The notes under the pieces: generated by a model
Database searches by the model: none
What the model saw: the letters and a program-made list of their open reading frames with translations, nothing else
What the model was told of the DNA's origin: nothing
Program-made: the position numbers and the translations under genes
Assembly (NCBI RefSeq): GCF_000732195.1
Contig: NZ_JNNU01000012.1
Location: 164,857-228,856 of the forward strand
From: Neorhizobium vignae
GTDB lineage: Bacteria > Pseudomonadota > Alphaproteobacteria > Rhizobiales > Rhizobiaceae
DNA: 64,000 nt
Direction: 5' to 3'
Shown: piece by piece, positions 34,060-42,857 of the stretch
Position numbering within the stretch: position 1 is the stretch's first letter
Layout: every line of letters begins with the position of its first letter

Positions 34060-34221
34060 CATCTGTCTCCTGTGGTAAAACATGGCAAGCGGATCCCGGC
34101 TTTGCTTCGGTCCGCTCTGGGAATGACCGATTTTTCGCAGATTTCAGTGCGGAGCTTCTAGTAAGCTTGCGGTACAGCCGGGCATATTTTTGAAATTCGC
34201 TAGAACTCACGGGAGGTTAGC

Positions 34222-34917
34222 ATGTCTCAACGGACGGGAATGCTTGACGCTGCCGATGCCGGGCAGCGCGAAACTGTACCGGTGGTCAAGTTTTCGGAAA
34301 CGCGGGAGACACGCAAAGGAGCAGCCACCCGCGACCGCATCCTGGAGATCGCGGAGGCCTCGGTGCTCGCCAAGGGCTTCGCCGCCACCTCGATCGACGA
34401 GCTGATCGCCGAAGCCGGCATCACCAAGAGCGGGTTCTTCTACCATTTCCGGGACAAGAACGAGCTGGCGCGCGAGATGCTGCGCCGCTACGTCGCCGAG
34501 AACGACCGCATCTTCGACGATATCTTCGGCCGGGCCCGGGAGCTCAACGACGATCCGCTGCAGGCTTTTCTTCTGGGGCTGAAACTGCTGAGCGAACTGG
34601 TGCGCGACCTGCCGGGCGGCCATCCGGGCTGCCTGATCGCCTCGGTCTGCTATCAGGAGCGGCTGTTCGACCATGAAGTGCTGACGCTGAACTCGGAGTC
34701 GATCCGGTCCTGGAACGCGCGGTTTCTAAGATATATCGAGGAGATCGCCGCCATCTATCCGCCGCGCGAACCGGTCGATCTGGTCGATGTCGCCAACATG
34801 GTGTCCTGCGTCATGGACGGGGCGATCATCATGTCGAAGGCGCTCAAGGATCCCGCCCTGCTGGAGCGGCAGGTTCTCGCCTACCGCTCCTATGTCAAAT
34901 TGCTGTTTTCTAAATAG
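34222..34917 (+). CDS. TetR-family transcriptional regulator
   Basis: It encodes 231 residues with GGGAGG before the ATG. The helix-turn-helix lies at about residues 37-80 (TRDRILEIAEASVLAKGF; TSIDELIAEAGITKSGFFYHF). The C-terminal ligand domain contains GHPGCLIAS, a feature of TetR subfamilies that sense electrophiles or small toxic compounds. It is divergent from the homocysteine methyltransferase-like gene with about 160 bases between. Confidence 0.85.
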   Translation: MSQRTGMLDAADAGQRETVPVVKFSETRETRKGAATRDRILEIAEASVLAKGFAATSIDELIAEAGITKSGFFYHFRDKNELAREMLRRYVAENDRIFDDIFGRARELNDDPLQAFLLGLKLLSELVRDLPGGHPGCLIASVCYQERLFDHEVLTLNSESIRSWNARFLRYIEEIAAIYPPREPVDLVDVANMVSCVMDGAIIMSKALKDPALLERQVLAYRSYVKLLFSK

Positions 34918-34923
34918 ATGCGA

Positions 34924-35949
34924 TTACTGCAGCGTGCGCTGGTAAGGCTGCATGTCCGCCGGAGTGCCCGGAGCGACCCCCGCTTCGCCGCCATCGAGGC
35001 CGGTCGCGACGACCGAAACGCGGAACTTGCCGTCGAGATTGCGGTCGAAGATCGCGCCGACGACGATGTCGGCATCGTCCATGACTTCGTCGCGGATGCG
35101 GCTTGCGGCCTCGTCCACCTCGAACAGCGTCATGTCGGAGCCGCCGGAGATCGAGATCAGCACGCCCTTGGCACCCTTCATCGAGATGTCGTCGAGCAGC
35201 GGATTGGCGATCGCCGCTTCCGCGGCGAGCAGCGCGCGGCCGTCGCCGGAGGCTTCGCCCGTGCCCATCATCGCCCGGCCCATGCCCTTCATCACCGATT
35301 TCACGTCGGCGAAATCGAGGTTGATCAGGCCTTCCTTGACGATCAGGTCGGTAATGCAGCCGACGCCGGCAAACAGCACCTTGTCGGCGGTCATGAATGC
35401 GTCGGCAAACGTGGTCTTGGCATCGGCAATGCGGAACAGGTTCTGGTTCGGAATGACTATGACGGTGTCGGCGGCGCGGCGCAGTTCCTCGATGCCGGCA
35501 TCGGCCGTCTTCATGCGGCGGTTGCCTTCGAAGGTGAACGGCTTGGTGACGACGCCGACCGTCAGGATGCCGGCATTGCGAGCTGCCTGGGCGATGATCG
35601 GTGCGGCACCGGTGCCTGTGCCGCCGCCCATGCCGGCCGTCACGAAGCACATGTGCGAGCCGGAGAGATGGTCCATGATCTCGTCGATCGATTCTTCCGC
35701 TGCAGCGCGGCCGATCTCCGGCAGCGAGCCGGCACCAAGACCTTCGGTCACGTGGGCGCCGAGCTGGATGCGCCGCGATGCCTTTGACGTTGCGAGAACC
35801 TGCGCGTCGGTGTTGGCGGCGATGAAATCGACGCCTTCCAATTCCTCGGCGATCATGTTGTTGATGGCGTTACCGCCGCCGCCGCCGACGCCGATCACGG
35901 TGATCTTCGGCCGCATTTCGGTGATCTGGTATTTTTTGGCGTCCGTCAT
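34924..35949 (-). CDS. ftsZ2: FtsZ2, short tail-less FtsZ homologue
   Basis: It encodes 341 residues from the ATG at 35949 (AAGGAG six bases upstream). The GTPase domain is complete: GVGGGGGNAINNM, the tubulin signature GGGTGTGAAP and the T7 loop (INLDFADVKSVM) needed for polymer GTPase activity. It ends at ADMQPYQRTLQ, directly after the globular part. The long linker and the C-terminal peptide that binds FtsA/ZipA are absent. Rhizobiaceae carry such a second FtsZ beside the full-length one in the dcw cluster. Surroundings are unrelated genes. Confidence 0.9.
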   Translation of the reverse strand: MTDAKKYQITEMRPKITVIGVGGGGGNAINNMIAEELEGVDFIAANTDAQVLATSKASRRIQLGAHVTEGLGAGSLPEIGRAAAEESIDEIMDHLSGSHMCFVTAGMGGGTGTGAAPIIAQAARNAGILTVGVVTKPFTFEGNRRMKTADAGIEELRRAADTVIVIPNQNLFRIADAKTTFADAFMTADKVLFAGVGCITDLIVKEGLINLDFADVKSVMKGMGRAMMGTGEASGDGRALLAAEAAIANPLLDDISMKGAKGVLISISGGSDMTLFEVDEAASRIRDEVMDDADIVVGAIFDRNLDGKFRVSVVATGLDGGEAGVAPGTPADMQPYQRTLQ

Positions 35950-36167
35950 CACAATCTCCTTGGCATCGGCACCCGCCGGCCGGGCGGCCTCGTGGCACCC
36001 GAATCACATGTATTTTAGCCCGGCAACAAGGCAGAGGCTTGGCGAAAGAACAAGCTTTAGGCTGCAGAAAGCATCCTGATGAAATTTTCCACAAGTTGGG
36101 TGGAACTTTTTCCGCTCACAGCAATTGTGAGGATTCGATCACAAAAGAGAGAGGAGCCCAGCGTATC

Positions 36168-36383
36168 ATGCCTACGTCCGCTGCACGTACGTCCATCGCC
36201 CCGCCGGATGAACATATCCTCACCGTTCAGGAGGCTCTCGAACCGCTCTTTCTTGCGCTCGAAGAGGAGGCGGAGATCAAGATGGTTGCCGCTGCCGTCA
36301 AGGCCGGTTGGTCCGTGGAGGACGCCGTTGCCGCCATCGACGAGCTTCGCCGGACGGAACTCGTCGCCAGCAGAACTCATTGA
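36168..36383 (+). CDS. Small helical hypothetical protein
   Basis: It encodes 71 residues. The ATG at 36168 has GAGGAG about 12 bases upstream; the frame is open to 36039 but without a signal. The product is acidic and helical (LFLALEEEAEIKMVAAAVKAG, written here only in part). No domain is recognised. It is followed 79 bases later by the PanE-like gene. Confidence 0.5.
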   Translation: MPTSAARTSIAPPDEHILTVQEALEPLFLALEEEAEIKMVAAAVKAGWSVEDAVAAIDELRRTELVASRTH

Positions 36384-36462
36384 CCCATCACAAAAACTCG
36401 TTCGCCTGACCGTCGGAGATGTCCTAGATCTACCGCATTGCATTTCAGTGTCGGTGAGGATC

Positions 36463-37464
36463 ATGACCATCAGGAATATCTGCGTCTATGGTGCGGGCGC
36501 TCTCGGGGGCACGTTTGCGACGAAGATCGCAAGCGGGCTCGGCGCTGAGGCCAATGTCTCCATCGTGGCGCGCGGCGCGCATCTGGCCGCCATTCGCGAC
36601 AAGGGCCTGACCGTCGAGCAGGGCGGCGATGCCGCGCCACTCCACGCGCGTATCGCCGCCACCAGCGACCCGTCGGAGCTGCCAAAACAGGACCTGATCG
36701 TTACCGGTCTCAAGGGACACCAGCTTAGCGACGCCGCCGAAGGCCTTGCCGGCCTTCTCAAGGACGGCGCGCGGGTCATCATGATCCTCAACGGCATTCC
36801 CTGGTGGTATTTCCATCGGGATTCCGAAAGCGGGCATGCGGAAAGACAGCTCCCGGAACTCGATCCTGAAGGCAAGCTCTGGCGGCTGGTCGGGCCGGAA
36901 CGGGTCATCGGCTGCGTCGCCTATCAGGGCGCGGAAGTGACCGAACCCGGCACCATTCGGCTCAACGGCGAGGGCCGCTTTTTCCTCGGCGAACCATCGG
37001 GCGAGCTTTCACCGGACCTGGTGTCGATCTGCGAGCTTCTCGGCCGCGCCGGTCTCAACATCATCCCAACCCAGCGTATCCGTGACGAGATCTGGACCAA
37101 ACTGATGGGCAACGCCGCCTATAACCCCATCAGCGCGCTTACCCGCGGCCGGATGAACAGCATCATGGAAAATCCGGTTCTGGTCGCGCAGGTCGGCAAG
37201 GTGATGGCGGAAACCAAGGCTGTCGGCGAGGCGCTTGGCGCGGTCTTCAGCGGCGGCGTCGAGCAACAGCTCGGCCGTTCGGGCGGTTTCGGCCCGGTCA
37301 GAACCTCGATGCTGCAGGACCTGCTTGCCGGAAAGGCACTGGAGATCGTTCCGCTGACCGGCATGGTGGTGGCGCTCGGCAAGCTCGCCGGCGTGCCGAC
37401 CCCGACCTGCGAAACGGTGCTGGCGCTGACGCTGCAGCTCGACCGCGAAAACCTCAGAAACTGA
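36463..37464 (+). CDS. Ketopantoate reductase family protein (ApbA/PanE)
   Basis: It encodes 333 residues from the ATG at 36463. The N-terminal NADPH site (ICVYGAGALGGTFATKIA) and the C-terminal helical domain with the catalytic-type Lys in EIWTKLMGNAAYNPISALT are those of 2-dehydropantoate 2-reductase, a step of pantothenate synthesis. Paralogues in rhizobia often act on other 2-oxo acids, so the substrate is uncertain. A strong terminator follows. Confidence 0.8.
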   Translation: MTIRNICVYGAGALGGTFATKIASGLGAEANVSIVARGAHLAAIRDKGLTVEQGGDAAPLHARIAATSDPSELPKQDLIVTGLKGHQLSDAAEGLAGLLKDGARVIMILNGIPWWYFHRDSESGHAERQLPELDPEGKLWRLVGPERVIGCVAYQGAEVTEPGTIRLNGEGRFFLGEPSGELSPDLVSICELLGRAGLNIIPTQRIRDEIWTKLMGNAAYNPISALTRGRMNSIMENPVLVAQVGKVMAETKAVGEALGAVFSGGVEQQLGRSGGFGPVRTSMLQDLLAGKALEIVPLTGMVVALGKLAGVPTPTCETVLALTLQLDRENLRN

Positions 37465-37518
37465 TTCAAGTGTTTCCGAAGGGGAATCCGCAGATGCCGG
37501 CAAGTGCTTGAAATGGAA

Positions 37519-37546
37519 GCCATGCCGGCCTTTCGGCCGGCATGGC
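37519..37546 (+). terminator. Terminator of the PanE-like gene
   Basis: GCCATGCCGGCC, a TTTC loop and GGCCGGCATGGC form a perfect 12-base stem followed by ATTTATTG. It also lies 13 bases past the end of the convergent hydrolase gene. Confidence 0.8.
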
Positions 37547-37559
37547 ATTTATTGCGGTT

Positions 37560-38501
37560 TCACTTCCTGACCTGCTCCGCCCAGTTCGGCGCGTTGCTCT
37601 TGCCGTTGAGGAAAGGAAGCACGGTCGGCACCAGGACCGGCGATGCGAATGCTTCGTAGTGGGTCAAATCGGGCAGGATCGCCAGCCGGTTCTTCGGCAT
37701 GTTCTCCCGCATCCAGCCGGCATCCTTCAGGCCGCCGCCGAGCTTCTGATAAAACTCGACGATATGCTCTGGGCGCACCATGTCGCTGTCGCCGAAGACC
37801 AGCATGACCGGCATGGTCAACTTGGCCACCGCATCGGAGAAATCGTAGTCCCGGCGCATCAGATCGCCCATCGCATCGAGGAGCCGCGGGAATTCGGAGA
37901 CATCCGGTGCCACGGCCTTGTAGGAGATGAACATCGGCGTGTCCTTCATCATCTCGGCCATGGCACCGGTGACGGCCTCCTGCTGCGGGATCATTTCCGG
38001 AAAGAAGCCGCGCCTGGCAAACGGTGCCGAGGCGATGACGAGCCGCCGCACCTTTTCAGGCGCCTGAGCGGCCATCTGCAGCGCGATGCCGCCGCCCATG
38101 GAATAACCGAGCACATCGACCTGGCGGTAGCCGAGTTCGGAGACGATCCTGCCCATGTCGGCGCCCATGGCTTCCAGGCTGATCGGACGCTTGCCGAGCG
38201 GGGTGCGGCCGTGGCCCTGGAGATCGACGGCGATGACCTGGCGGTGCTCCGTCAACGACGGCATGATCGGGGCGAACATGTCGATGGAGCCGAGACCCCC
38301 ATGGAGCAGCAGGAGCGGTTCGCCTTCCCCGCGGATCTCGTAATAATAGCTGATGCCGCCGGCCTCGACGCGGCCCTTCTTCGACGGCTCGACGGCCGCC
38401 GCCTGCGGTGCGGCCGATTTCGGCTCCTGCGCTTCGGCGAATGCCGGAATAAACGATGCGGCAAAGGCTGCAATTGCGGTGGCGATTATCCTGATCGACA
38501 T
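37560..38501 (-). CDS. Secreted alpha/beta hydrolase
   Basis: It encodes 313 residues. A signal peptide (RIIATAIAAFAASFIPAFAEA) indicates the periplasm. The alpha/beta hydrolase fold shows the oxyanion HGG (LLLLHGGLG), the nucleophile elbow GYSMGG, the acid in VFGDSD and the His in LTHYEAF. It resembles the epoxide hydrolase/esterase group. The substrate is unknown. Confidence 0.8.
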   Translation of the reverse strand: MSIRIIATAIAAFAASFIPAFAEAQEPKSAAPQAAAVEPSKKGRVEAGGISYYYEIRGEGEPLLLLHGGLGSIDMFAPIMPSLTEHRQVIAVDLQGHGRTPLGKRPISLEAMGADMGRIVSELGYRQVDVLGYSMGGGIALQMAAQAPEKVRRLVIASAPFARRGFFPEMIPQQEAVTGAMAEMMKDTPMFISYKAVAPDVSEFPRLLDAMGDLMRRDYDFSDAVAKLTMPVMLVFGDSDMVRPEHIVEFYQKLGGGLKDAGWMRENMPKNRLAILPDLTHYEAFASPVLVPTVLPFLNGKSNAPNWAEQVRK

Positions 38502-38833
38502 GACGTCCTCCTCGGGAATTTGCTTGGGGGTGATGCCCCAAGGACGGAGAGGACGAGCCCGGGCCTACAATCCATGCCAAAAATTCTTCGCCCAAAGAAA
38601 ATCCCGCCGCGGGGAGACGGCGGGACAGGCAGATTGGAGGTCAAAATATTATTTTTGTACGGCGGCTGCAGGGGACGAAAGCCGCCTGATTGTCTTCTGC
38701 TCGGCATGGGGACCGTGCCGGCTGAAGCTGGTCTTCAGAAACTAAACACACAGCTAGCCGTTATGTTCCACCATTCGTTAACGACATATCGTTAAGATTG
38801 ATGAACTTCTATGCTGGCACCAATGAGGCAGGA
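38502..38833 (+). other. Divergent intergenic region
   Basis: It runs for 332 bases between the hydrolase and the DUF1883 gene. It contains a hairpin (TCCCGCCG 38602-38609 with CGGCGGGA 38618-38625) and the palindrome at 38778-38795. No further gene is seen. Confidence 0.45.
38778..38795. promoter_or_regulatory. Palindrome upstream of the DUF1883 gene
   Basis: TTAACGA-cata-TCGTTAA is a perfect inverted repeat with seven-base arms in an AT-rich context, 38 bases before the likely start. It has the form of an operator. It is not the CtrA pattern (TTAA-N7-TTAA), as the spacing here is ten. Confidence 0.45.
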
Positions 38834-39148
38834 ATGGCCGTACCGAATTTCCGCTTTACCCACTACGATCTGAAACCGCAACGCGCGGGGACGACGATCG
38901 AGGTGACGTTGAATGCGGTCAACAACGTGCGCCTGATGAACGCCGCCAACTTCCAGCGTTTTACGGAGCTTCTCGATTTCAAATATGTCGGCGGCATCGC
39001 CAAGCGGTCCCCCATTCGCCTGGTGATCCCGGAGGCCGGCCACTGGCACGTCATCGTCGACATGGAAGGCCATCACGGGCTGGCTGAATCCTCCGTCCGG
39101 CTGATCGGGGCGCCGGCCAACGTCGTGGCCCAGAAACAGGCCTCCTGA
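38834..39148 (+). CDS. DUF1883 protein
   Basis: It encodes 104 residues from the ATG at 38834 with GAGG just upstream; an in-frame ATG at 38801 has no ribosome binding site. The core FTHYDLKPQRAGTTIEVTL, then RSPIRLVIPEAGHWHV and SSVRLI match DUF1883, a small beta-rich domain that in some proteins is joined to TIR domains. Here it stands alone. The function is unknown. Confidence 0.75.
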   Translation: MAVPNFRFTHYDLKPQRAGTTIEVTLNAVNNVRLMNAANFQRFTELLDFKYVGGIAKRSPIRLVIPEAGHWHVIVDMEGHHGLAESSVRLIGAPANVVAQKQAS

Positions 39149-39165
39149 TCGGTTTCAGAAGAGGA

Positions 39166-40482
39166 TCACTTCGGGTTTCGTTCCTTGCGAAGCTTGGCCC
39201 ACCAGTCGAGCCGCTTGCGGATGTCACGCTCGAAACCGCGCTCCGGCGGATCGTAGAACGTCTGCCGCCCCATCTTTTCCGGAAAATAATCCTGGCCTGA
39301 AAAGGCATCCGGCTCGTCGTGGTCGTAGCGATAACCGTCGCCATAGCCCTCGCCCTTCATCAGCTTGGTCGGGGCATTGAGGATGTGCTTGGGCGGCAGG
39401 AGCGAGCCGTTTTCCTTGGCGGCCCGAGTGGCCGCCTTGAAGGCCATGTAGACCGCGTTGGATTTCGGCGCGGTCGCCAGATACACGCAGGCCTGGGCGA
39501 AAGCCAGCTCACCTTCCGGCGAACCGAGATAGTCATAGGCATCCTTGGCGGCATTGCAGACGACCAGCGCCTGCGGATCGGCAAGGCCGATATCCTCGAC
39601 CGCCATGCGCACCAGCCGGCGGCCGAGATAAAGCGGGTCCTCGCCGGCATCGAACATCCGCGCCAGATAATAGAGCGCCGCGTCCGGATCGGAGCCGCGC
39701 ACCGACTTGTGGAGCGCCGAGATCAGATTGTAATGGCCGTCCTGCGCCTTGTCGTAGACCGGGGCGCGGCGCTGGACGATCTGGGTGAGGCCCGTCGTAT
39801 CGAAGACCTCCCCTTCCCTTGCGGCGCGCCAGACCTCCTCGGCGAGCGTCAGCACGGCGCGGCCATCGCCATCCGCCATGCGGATAAGGCTGGCGCGGGC
39901 GTCCTCGTCGAGCGGCAGCGGCTTGCCTTCGGCCTGTTCGGCGCGGGTGAGAAGCTCGCTCAGGCTTTCCTCGTCATGGCTGCGGAAGGTCAGCACCCGG
40001 GCACGCGACAGGAGAGCGGCGTTGAGTTCGAAGCTCGGGTTCTCGGTGGTGGCGCCGACCAGGATGACGGTGCCATCCTCCATGACGGGCAGGAAACTAT
40101 CCTGCTGGGCGCGGTTGAAACGATGGATCTCGTCGACGAAGAGCAGCGTCTGGCGGCCGTCCATGCGGCGCAGGCGTGCGGTCTCGAAAACCTTCTTCAA
40201 GTCGGCAACGCCGGAAAAGATCGCCGAGATCTGTTCGAAGGCGAGCCCCGCCTCGCCGGACAGCAGCCGTGCCACCGTGGTCTTGCCTGTGCCGGGCGGA
40301 CCCCAGAAGATCATCGAGCCTAGCGAGCCGCTATCGATCATCCGCCGCAGCGCGCCATCCTCGCCTGTCAGGTGCGGCTGTCCGGTGACTTCGGCAAGCG
40401 ACTTCGGCCGCAAGCGGTCGGCAAGCGGCCGCCGGTTGGCGACCTCTTCCGGAACCTTCGGCGCGAAGAGATCACCGCTCAT
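39166..40482 (-). CDS. rarA: Replication-associated recombination protein RarA (MgsA)
   Basis: It encodes 438 residues of AAA+ ATPase with N-terminal PLADRLRPKSLAEVTGQ, Walker A GPPGTGKTT, Walker B TLLFVDEIHRFN and the C-terminal clamp-loader-like domain of MgsA (YLARMFDAGEDPLYL; LPPKHILNAPT). It acts at stalled replication forks. It overlaps the upstream protease gene by four bases (ATGA), so the two are co-transcribed. Confidence 0.9.
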   Translation of the reverse strand: MSGDLFAPKVPEEVANRRPLADRLRPKSLAEVTGQPHLTGEDGALRRMIDSGSLGSMIFWGPPGTGKTTVARLLSGEAGLAFEQISAIFSGVADLKKVFETARLRRMDGRQTLLFVDEIHRFNRAQQDSFLPVMEDGTVILVGATTENPSFELNAALLSRARVLTFRSHDEESLSELLTRAEQAEGKPLPLDEDARASLIRMADGDGRAVLTLAEEVWRAAREGEVFDTTGLTQIVQRRAPVYDKAQDGHYNLISALHKSVRGSDPDAALYYLARMFDAGEDPLYLGRRLVRMAVEDIGLADPQALVVCNAAKDAYDYLGSPEGELAFAQACVYLATAPKSNAVYMAFKAATRAAKENGSLLPPKHILNAPTKLMKGEGYGDGYRYDHDEPDAFSGQDYFPEKMGRQTFYDPPERGFERDIRKRLDWWAKLRKERNPK

Positions 40483-41891
40483 CGGAAGAACTGCCTGATA
40501 CGCTGCCCACCACGCTCGATCTCCACCCGCCAGAAGCCCGGATCGTCGCCGAGCATGGTTTCCATGCCCTTGGTGCTGGTGACGGCAGTGCCGTTCAGGG
40601 AGATCAGGATGTCCTTCGGCTCGAAACCGAGGCGGGCGGCGGGAGAGTTGCGCGTCACGTCGGTCACGACCACGCCGGTCTTTTCAGCCGGGATGCGCAG
40701 CTCGGTCGCGAGCTTCGGCGACAGGTTGGCAACGCGAAGGCCGGCAAACGGATTGCGCCCCTCGATCAGCCGCTCGTCGCGCGGCGTTGTTTCCGGGGCG
40801 GTGTTGAGCGCCAGGTTCACCTGCCGCTGGCCATCGGCGGTCTGGACAGTCAGCACCGCCTGCCTGCCGAGGCCGGCGGTCGTCAGCCGGTAACCGAGAG
40901 CATCGGGATGCTCGACCGAAATGCCGTTGACGGCGGTCACCACTTCGCCGGGCTTCAGGCCTGCCTTGTCCGCCGGTCCACTCTCGACAACGCGTGTCAC
41001 CAGCGCGCCGCGGGCAGTCTTGAGGCCGAGCGCCTCGGCCACATCTGAGTTGACCGCATCGAAGCTCGCGCCGACGAAGGGGCGTTCGAAGCTCGTCTTG
41101 CCTGCGGCAGCCGCCGCCAGGAAGACTTTCACGAGATTGGCCGGGATCGCGAAACCGATACCGTTCGAACCGCCGCCGCGCGAAAAGATCGCGGTGTTGA
41201 TGCCGATCAGCTCACCATTCATGTTCATCAGCGCGCCGCCGGAATTGCCCGGATTGATCGAGGCGTCGGTCTGGATAAAGAAGCCGAAATCGCCCGTGGT
41301 GACCTGGTTGCGGGCCAGTGCGGAGACGATGCCGCTGGTCACCGTCTGGCCGACGCCGAACGGGTTGCCGATCGCAAGCACCAGGTCGCCTACTTCGGTT
41401 CGATCGGAATCACCGATGGCGAGAACCGGAAAATGCTCCTTCGACTTGATGCGCAGCACGGCCAAGTCGATGCTCGCGTCCTTCAGCACCACGTCGCACG
41501 GAAATTCGCGGCCGTCGGCGAGCGCGATCTTGATGTCGTCGGCGCCTTCGATGACGTGGTTGTTGGTGACGACGAGGCCGTCTGCCGCAAGGATGACGCC
41601 GGAACCCAGCGACGACTGCTTTTCCGAGCGGTTCGGCATGCGCTGGCCGAAGAACTGTTCGAAGAAGGGGTCCCCCGCAAACGGATTGAGGCGCTGCACG
41701 ACGCGCTCGGCATAAACGTTGACGACGGCACCGGCCGTCTGCTTGACCAGCGGTGAGAAGGAGAGCTGCATTTCCTGGCGGCTCTGCGGCACCGCCTTTT
41801 CCTGAGCGCGCGCCGCGACCGGCATCAGGAGAGCGAGAGCGAGAAGGCCAGTCGACACGCGTTTCAGCATGGTCAGCATGTAAGTCCTCAT
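40479..41891 (-). CDS. Do-type periplasmic serine protease (DegP/DegQ family)
   Basis: It encodes 470 residues. A signal peptide (cut near ARA-QEK) leads to the periplasm. The trypsin-like domain has the triad His (VVTNNHVIEG), Asp (ASIDLAVLRI) and Ser (NPGNSGGALM); two PDZ domains follow (starting near RPFVGASFD and near LRVANLSP). The enzyme degrades misfolded envelope proteins. Several such paralogues occur in rhizobia, so degP or degQ cannot be decided. It is coupled to rarA downstream. Confidence 0.9.
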   Translation of the reverse strand: MRTYMLTMLKRVSTGLLALALLMPVAARAQEKAVPQSRQEMQLSFSPLVKQTAGAVVNVYAERVVQRLNPFAGDPFFEQFFGQRMPNRSEKQSSLGSGVILAADGLVVTNNHVIEGADDIKIALADGREFPCDVVLKDASIDLAVLRIKSKEHFPVLAIGDSDRTEVGDLVLAIGNPFGVGQTVTSGIVSALARNQVTTGDFGFFIQTDASINPGNSGGALMNMNGELIGINTAIFSRGGGSNGIGFAIPANLVKVFLAAAAAGKTSFERPFVGASFDAVNSDVAEALGLKTARGALVTRVVESGPADKAGLKPGEVVTAVNGISVEHPDALGYRLTTAGLGRQAVLTVQTADGQRQVNLALNTAPETTPRDERLIEGRNPFAGLRVANLSPKLATELRIPAEKTGVVVTDVTRNSPAARLGFEPKDILISLNGTAVTSTKGMETMLGDDPGFWRVEIERGGQRIRQFFR

Positions 41892-42016
41892 TTTCAGAAA
41901 ATCCGGATCGATTTGTAGCGCGGGACGCTAGAAAGGAAAGGTGGCGGAACAACGGAAATTATGGCGAAAACCGTCAAGCATTTCACACTATATAGGGCCG
42001 ATATGCGGAGAAAAAC

Positions 42017-42397
42017 ATGACCTTGTTGGTTAAGGCGAAAGGCTGGGCGAAACGGCTGAAACGCGACGTTCTGGCCTTGTGGCTCGCTTCGCGCGACCGC
42101 CGCGTGCCGTGGCATGCCAAGCTGGCGGCCGGCGCGGTTGCGGCCTATGCGCTGTCGCCGATCGACCTCATTCCCGATTTCATCCCGGTTCTCGGCTATC
42201 TCGACGATCTGCTGATCGTGCCGCTCGGCATCATGCTGGCGGTGAGGCTCGTGCCGGCGCCATTGATGAGCGAGTTCCGCCAGGAGGCCGAGCGTTGGGC
42301 GGAACGACCGACCAGCCGCATCGGCTTCGCCTTCATCCTTGCCATCTGGATCTGTTGTTTCGGCTTCGCTCTGTGGAGCCTCTGGGAACTGACCTGA
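42017..42397 (+). CDS. DUF1232 (YkvA-type) membrane protein
   Basis: It encodes 126 residues. The core AYALSPIDLIPDFIPVLGYLDD is the DUF1232 signature (written here at 22 residues less two ends: SPIDLIPDFIPVLGYLDD). A hydrophobic segment at the C-terminus (IGFAFILAIWICCFGFALW) follows. Function is unknown; it precedes the DUF1311 gene in the same direction. Confidence 0.8.
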   Translation: MTLLVKAKGWAKRLKRDVLALWLASRDRRVPWHAKLAAGAVAAYALSPIDLIPDFIPVLGYLDDLLIVPLGIMLAVRLVPAPLMSEFRQEAERWAERPTSRIGFAFILAIWICCFGFALWSLWELT

Positions 42398-42434
42398 TCC
42401 CGAAGCGTTGCGCATCGAGATCAGGAGTGCAGCC

Positions 42435-42791
42435 ATGCGACATGTGACCACCGCCATTGCCTCGACCGGCCTTCTCCTCGGCCTGACGATCTCGGGCCTA
42501 CCCGCGTCGGCAGCAAGCTTCGACTGCGAGCGCGGCGATCTCGCCGCCGACGAGAAGGCGATCTGCGACACGCGCACGCTCAACGATGCCGACGTGAAGA
42601 TGGTGACGACCTTCGACATCCTCACCGGCCTGATGGCGATGGGCAACCGCGGCAAGCTGCAGGACGAACAGAGCGCCTGGCTGAAGAAACGCCAGGCCTG
42701 CGGCGAGGATGTCGAATGCATCCAGGCGTCGTATACGGAGCGGCTGAAGCAGCTCGACGAAGCTTACAAGAATTTGGCTCGGCCGCTCTAG
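42435..42791 (+). CDS. Secreted DUF1311/LprI-like protein
   Basis: It encodes 118 residues from the ATG at 42435 with AGGAG seven bases upstream. A signal peptide ends at SAASF. The mature protein has paired Cys residues (DCERG, AICDT, QACGED, ECIQA) and the pattern KAICDTRTLNDAD typical of DUF1311, the lysozyme-inhibitor LprI family. It is probably periplasmic. Confidence 0.75.
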   Translation: MRHVTTAIASTGLLLGLTISGLPASAASFDCERGDLAADEKAICDTRTLNDADVKMVTTFDILTGLMAMGNRGKLQDEQSAWLKKRQACGEDVECIQASYTERLKQLDEAYKNLARPL

Positions 42792-42821
42792 GATATCCAG
42801 ACATAAGCGCCAGAGCCATTA

Positions 42822-42857
42822 TTGACAACATGCTGTCAATTTGACAGTATGCTGCCA
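42822..42857 (+). promoter_or_regulatory. Promoter and operator of the MarR gene
   Basis: TTGACA (42822-42827), 17 bases, then CAGTAT (42845-42850) form a good sigma-70 promoter. TTGACA-acatgc-TGTCAA (42822-42839) is an inverted repeat over the -35 box, and a weaker copy follows at 42841-42856. The expected transcription start falls on the ATG of the gene, suggesting autorepression and a leaderless message. Confidence 0.65.

Noticed and set aside
34063..34221. SAM-type riboswitch before the homocysteine methyltransferase-like gene
   Set aside because: I looked for the SAM-II pattern and saw no matching pairing or conserved core; a TetR/operator control is more likely.
38778..38795. CtrA binding site
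   Set aside because: TTAA half sites are ten bases apart, not seven.
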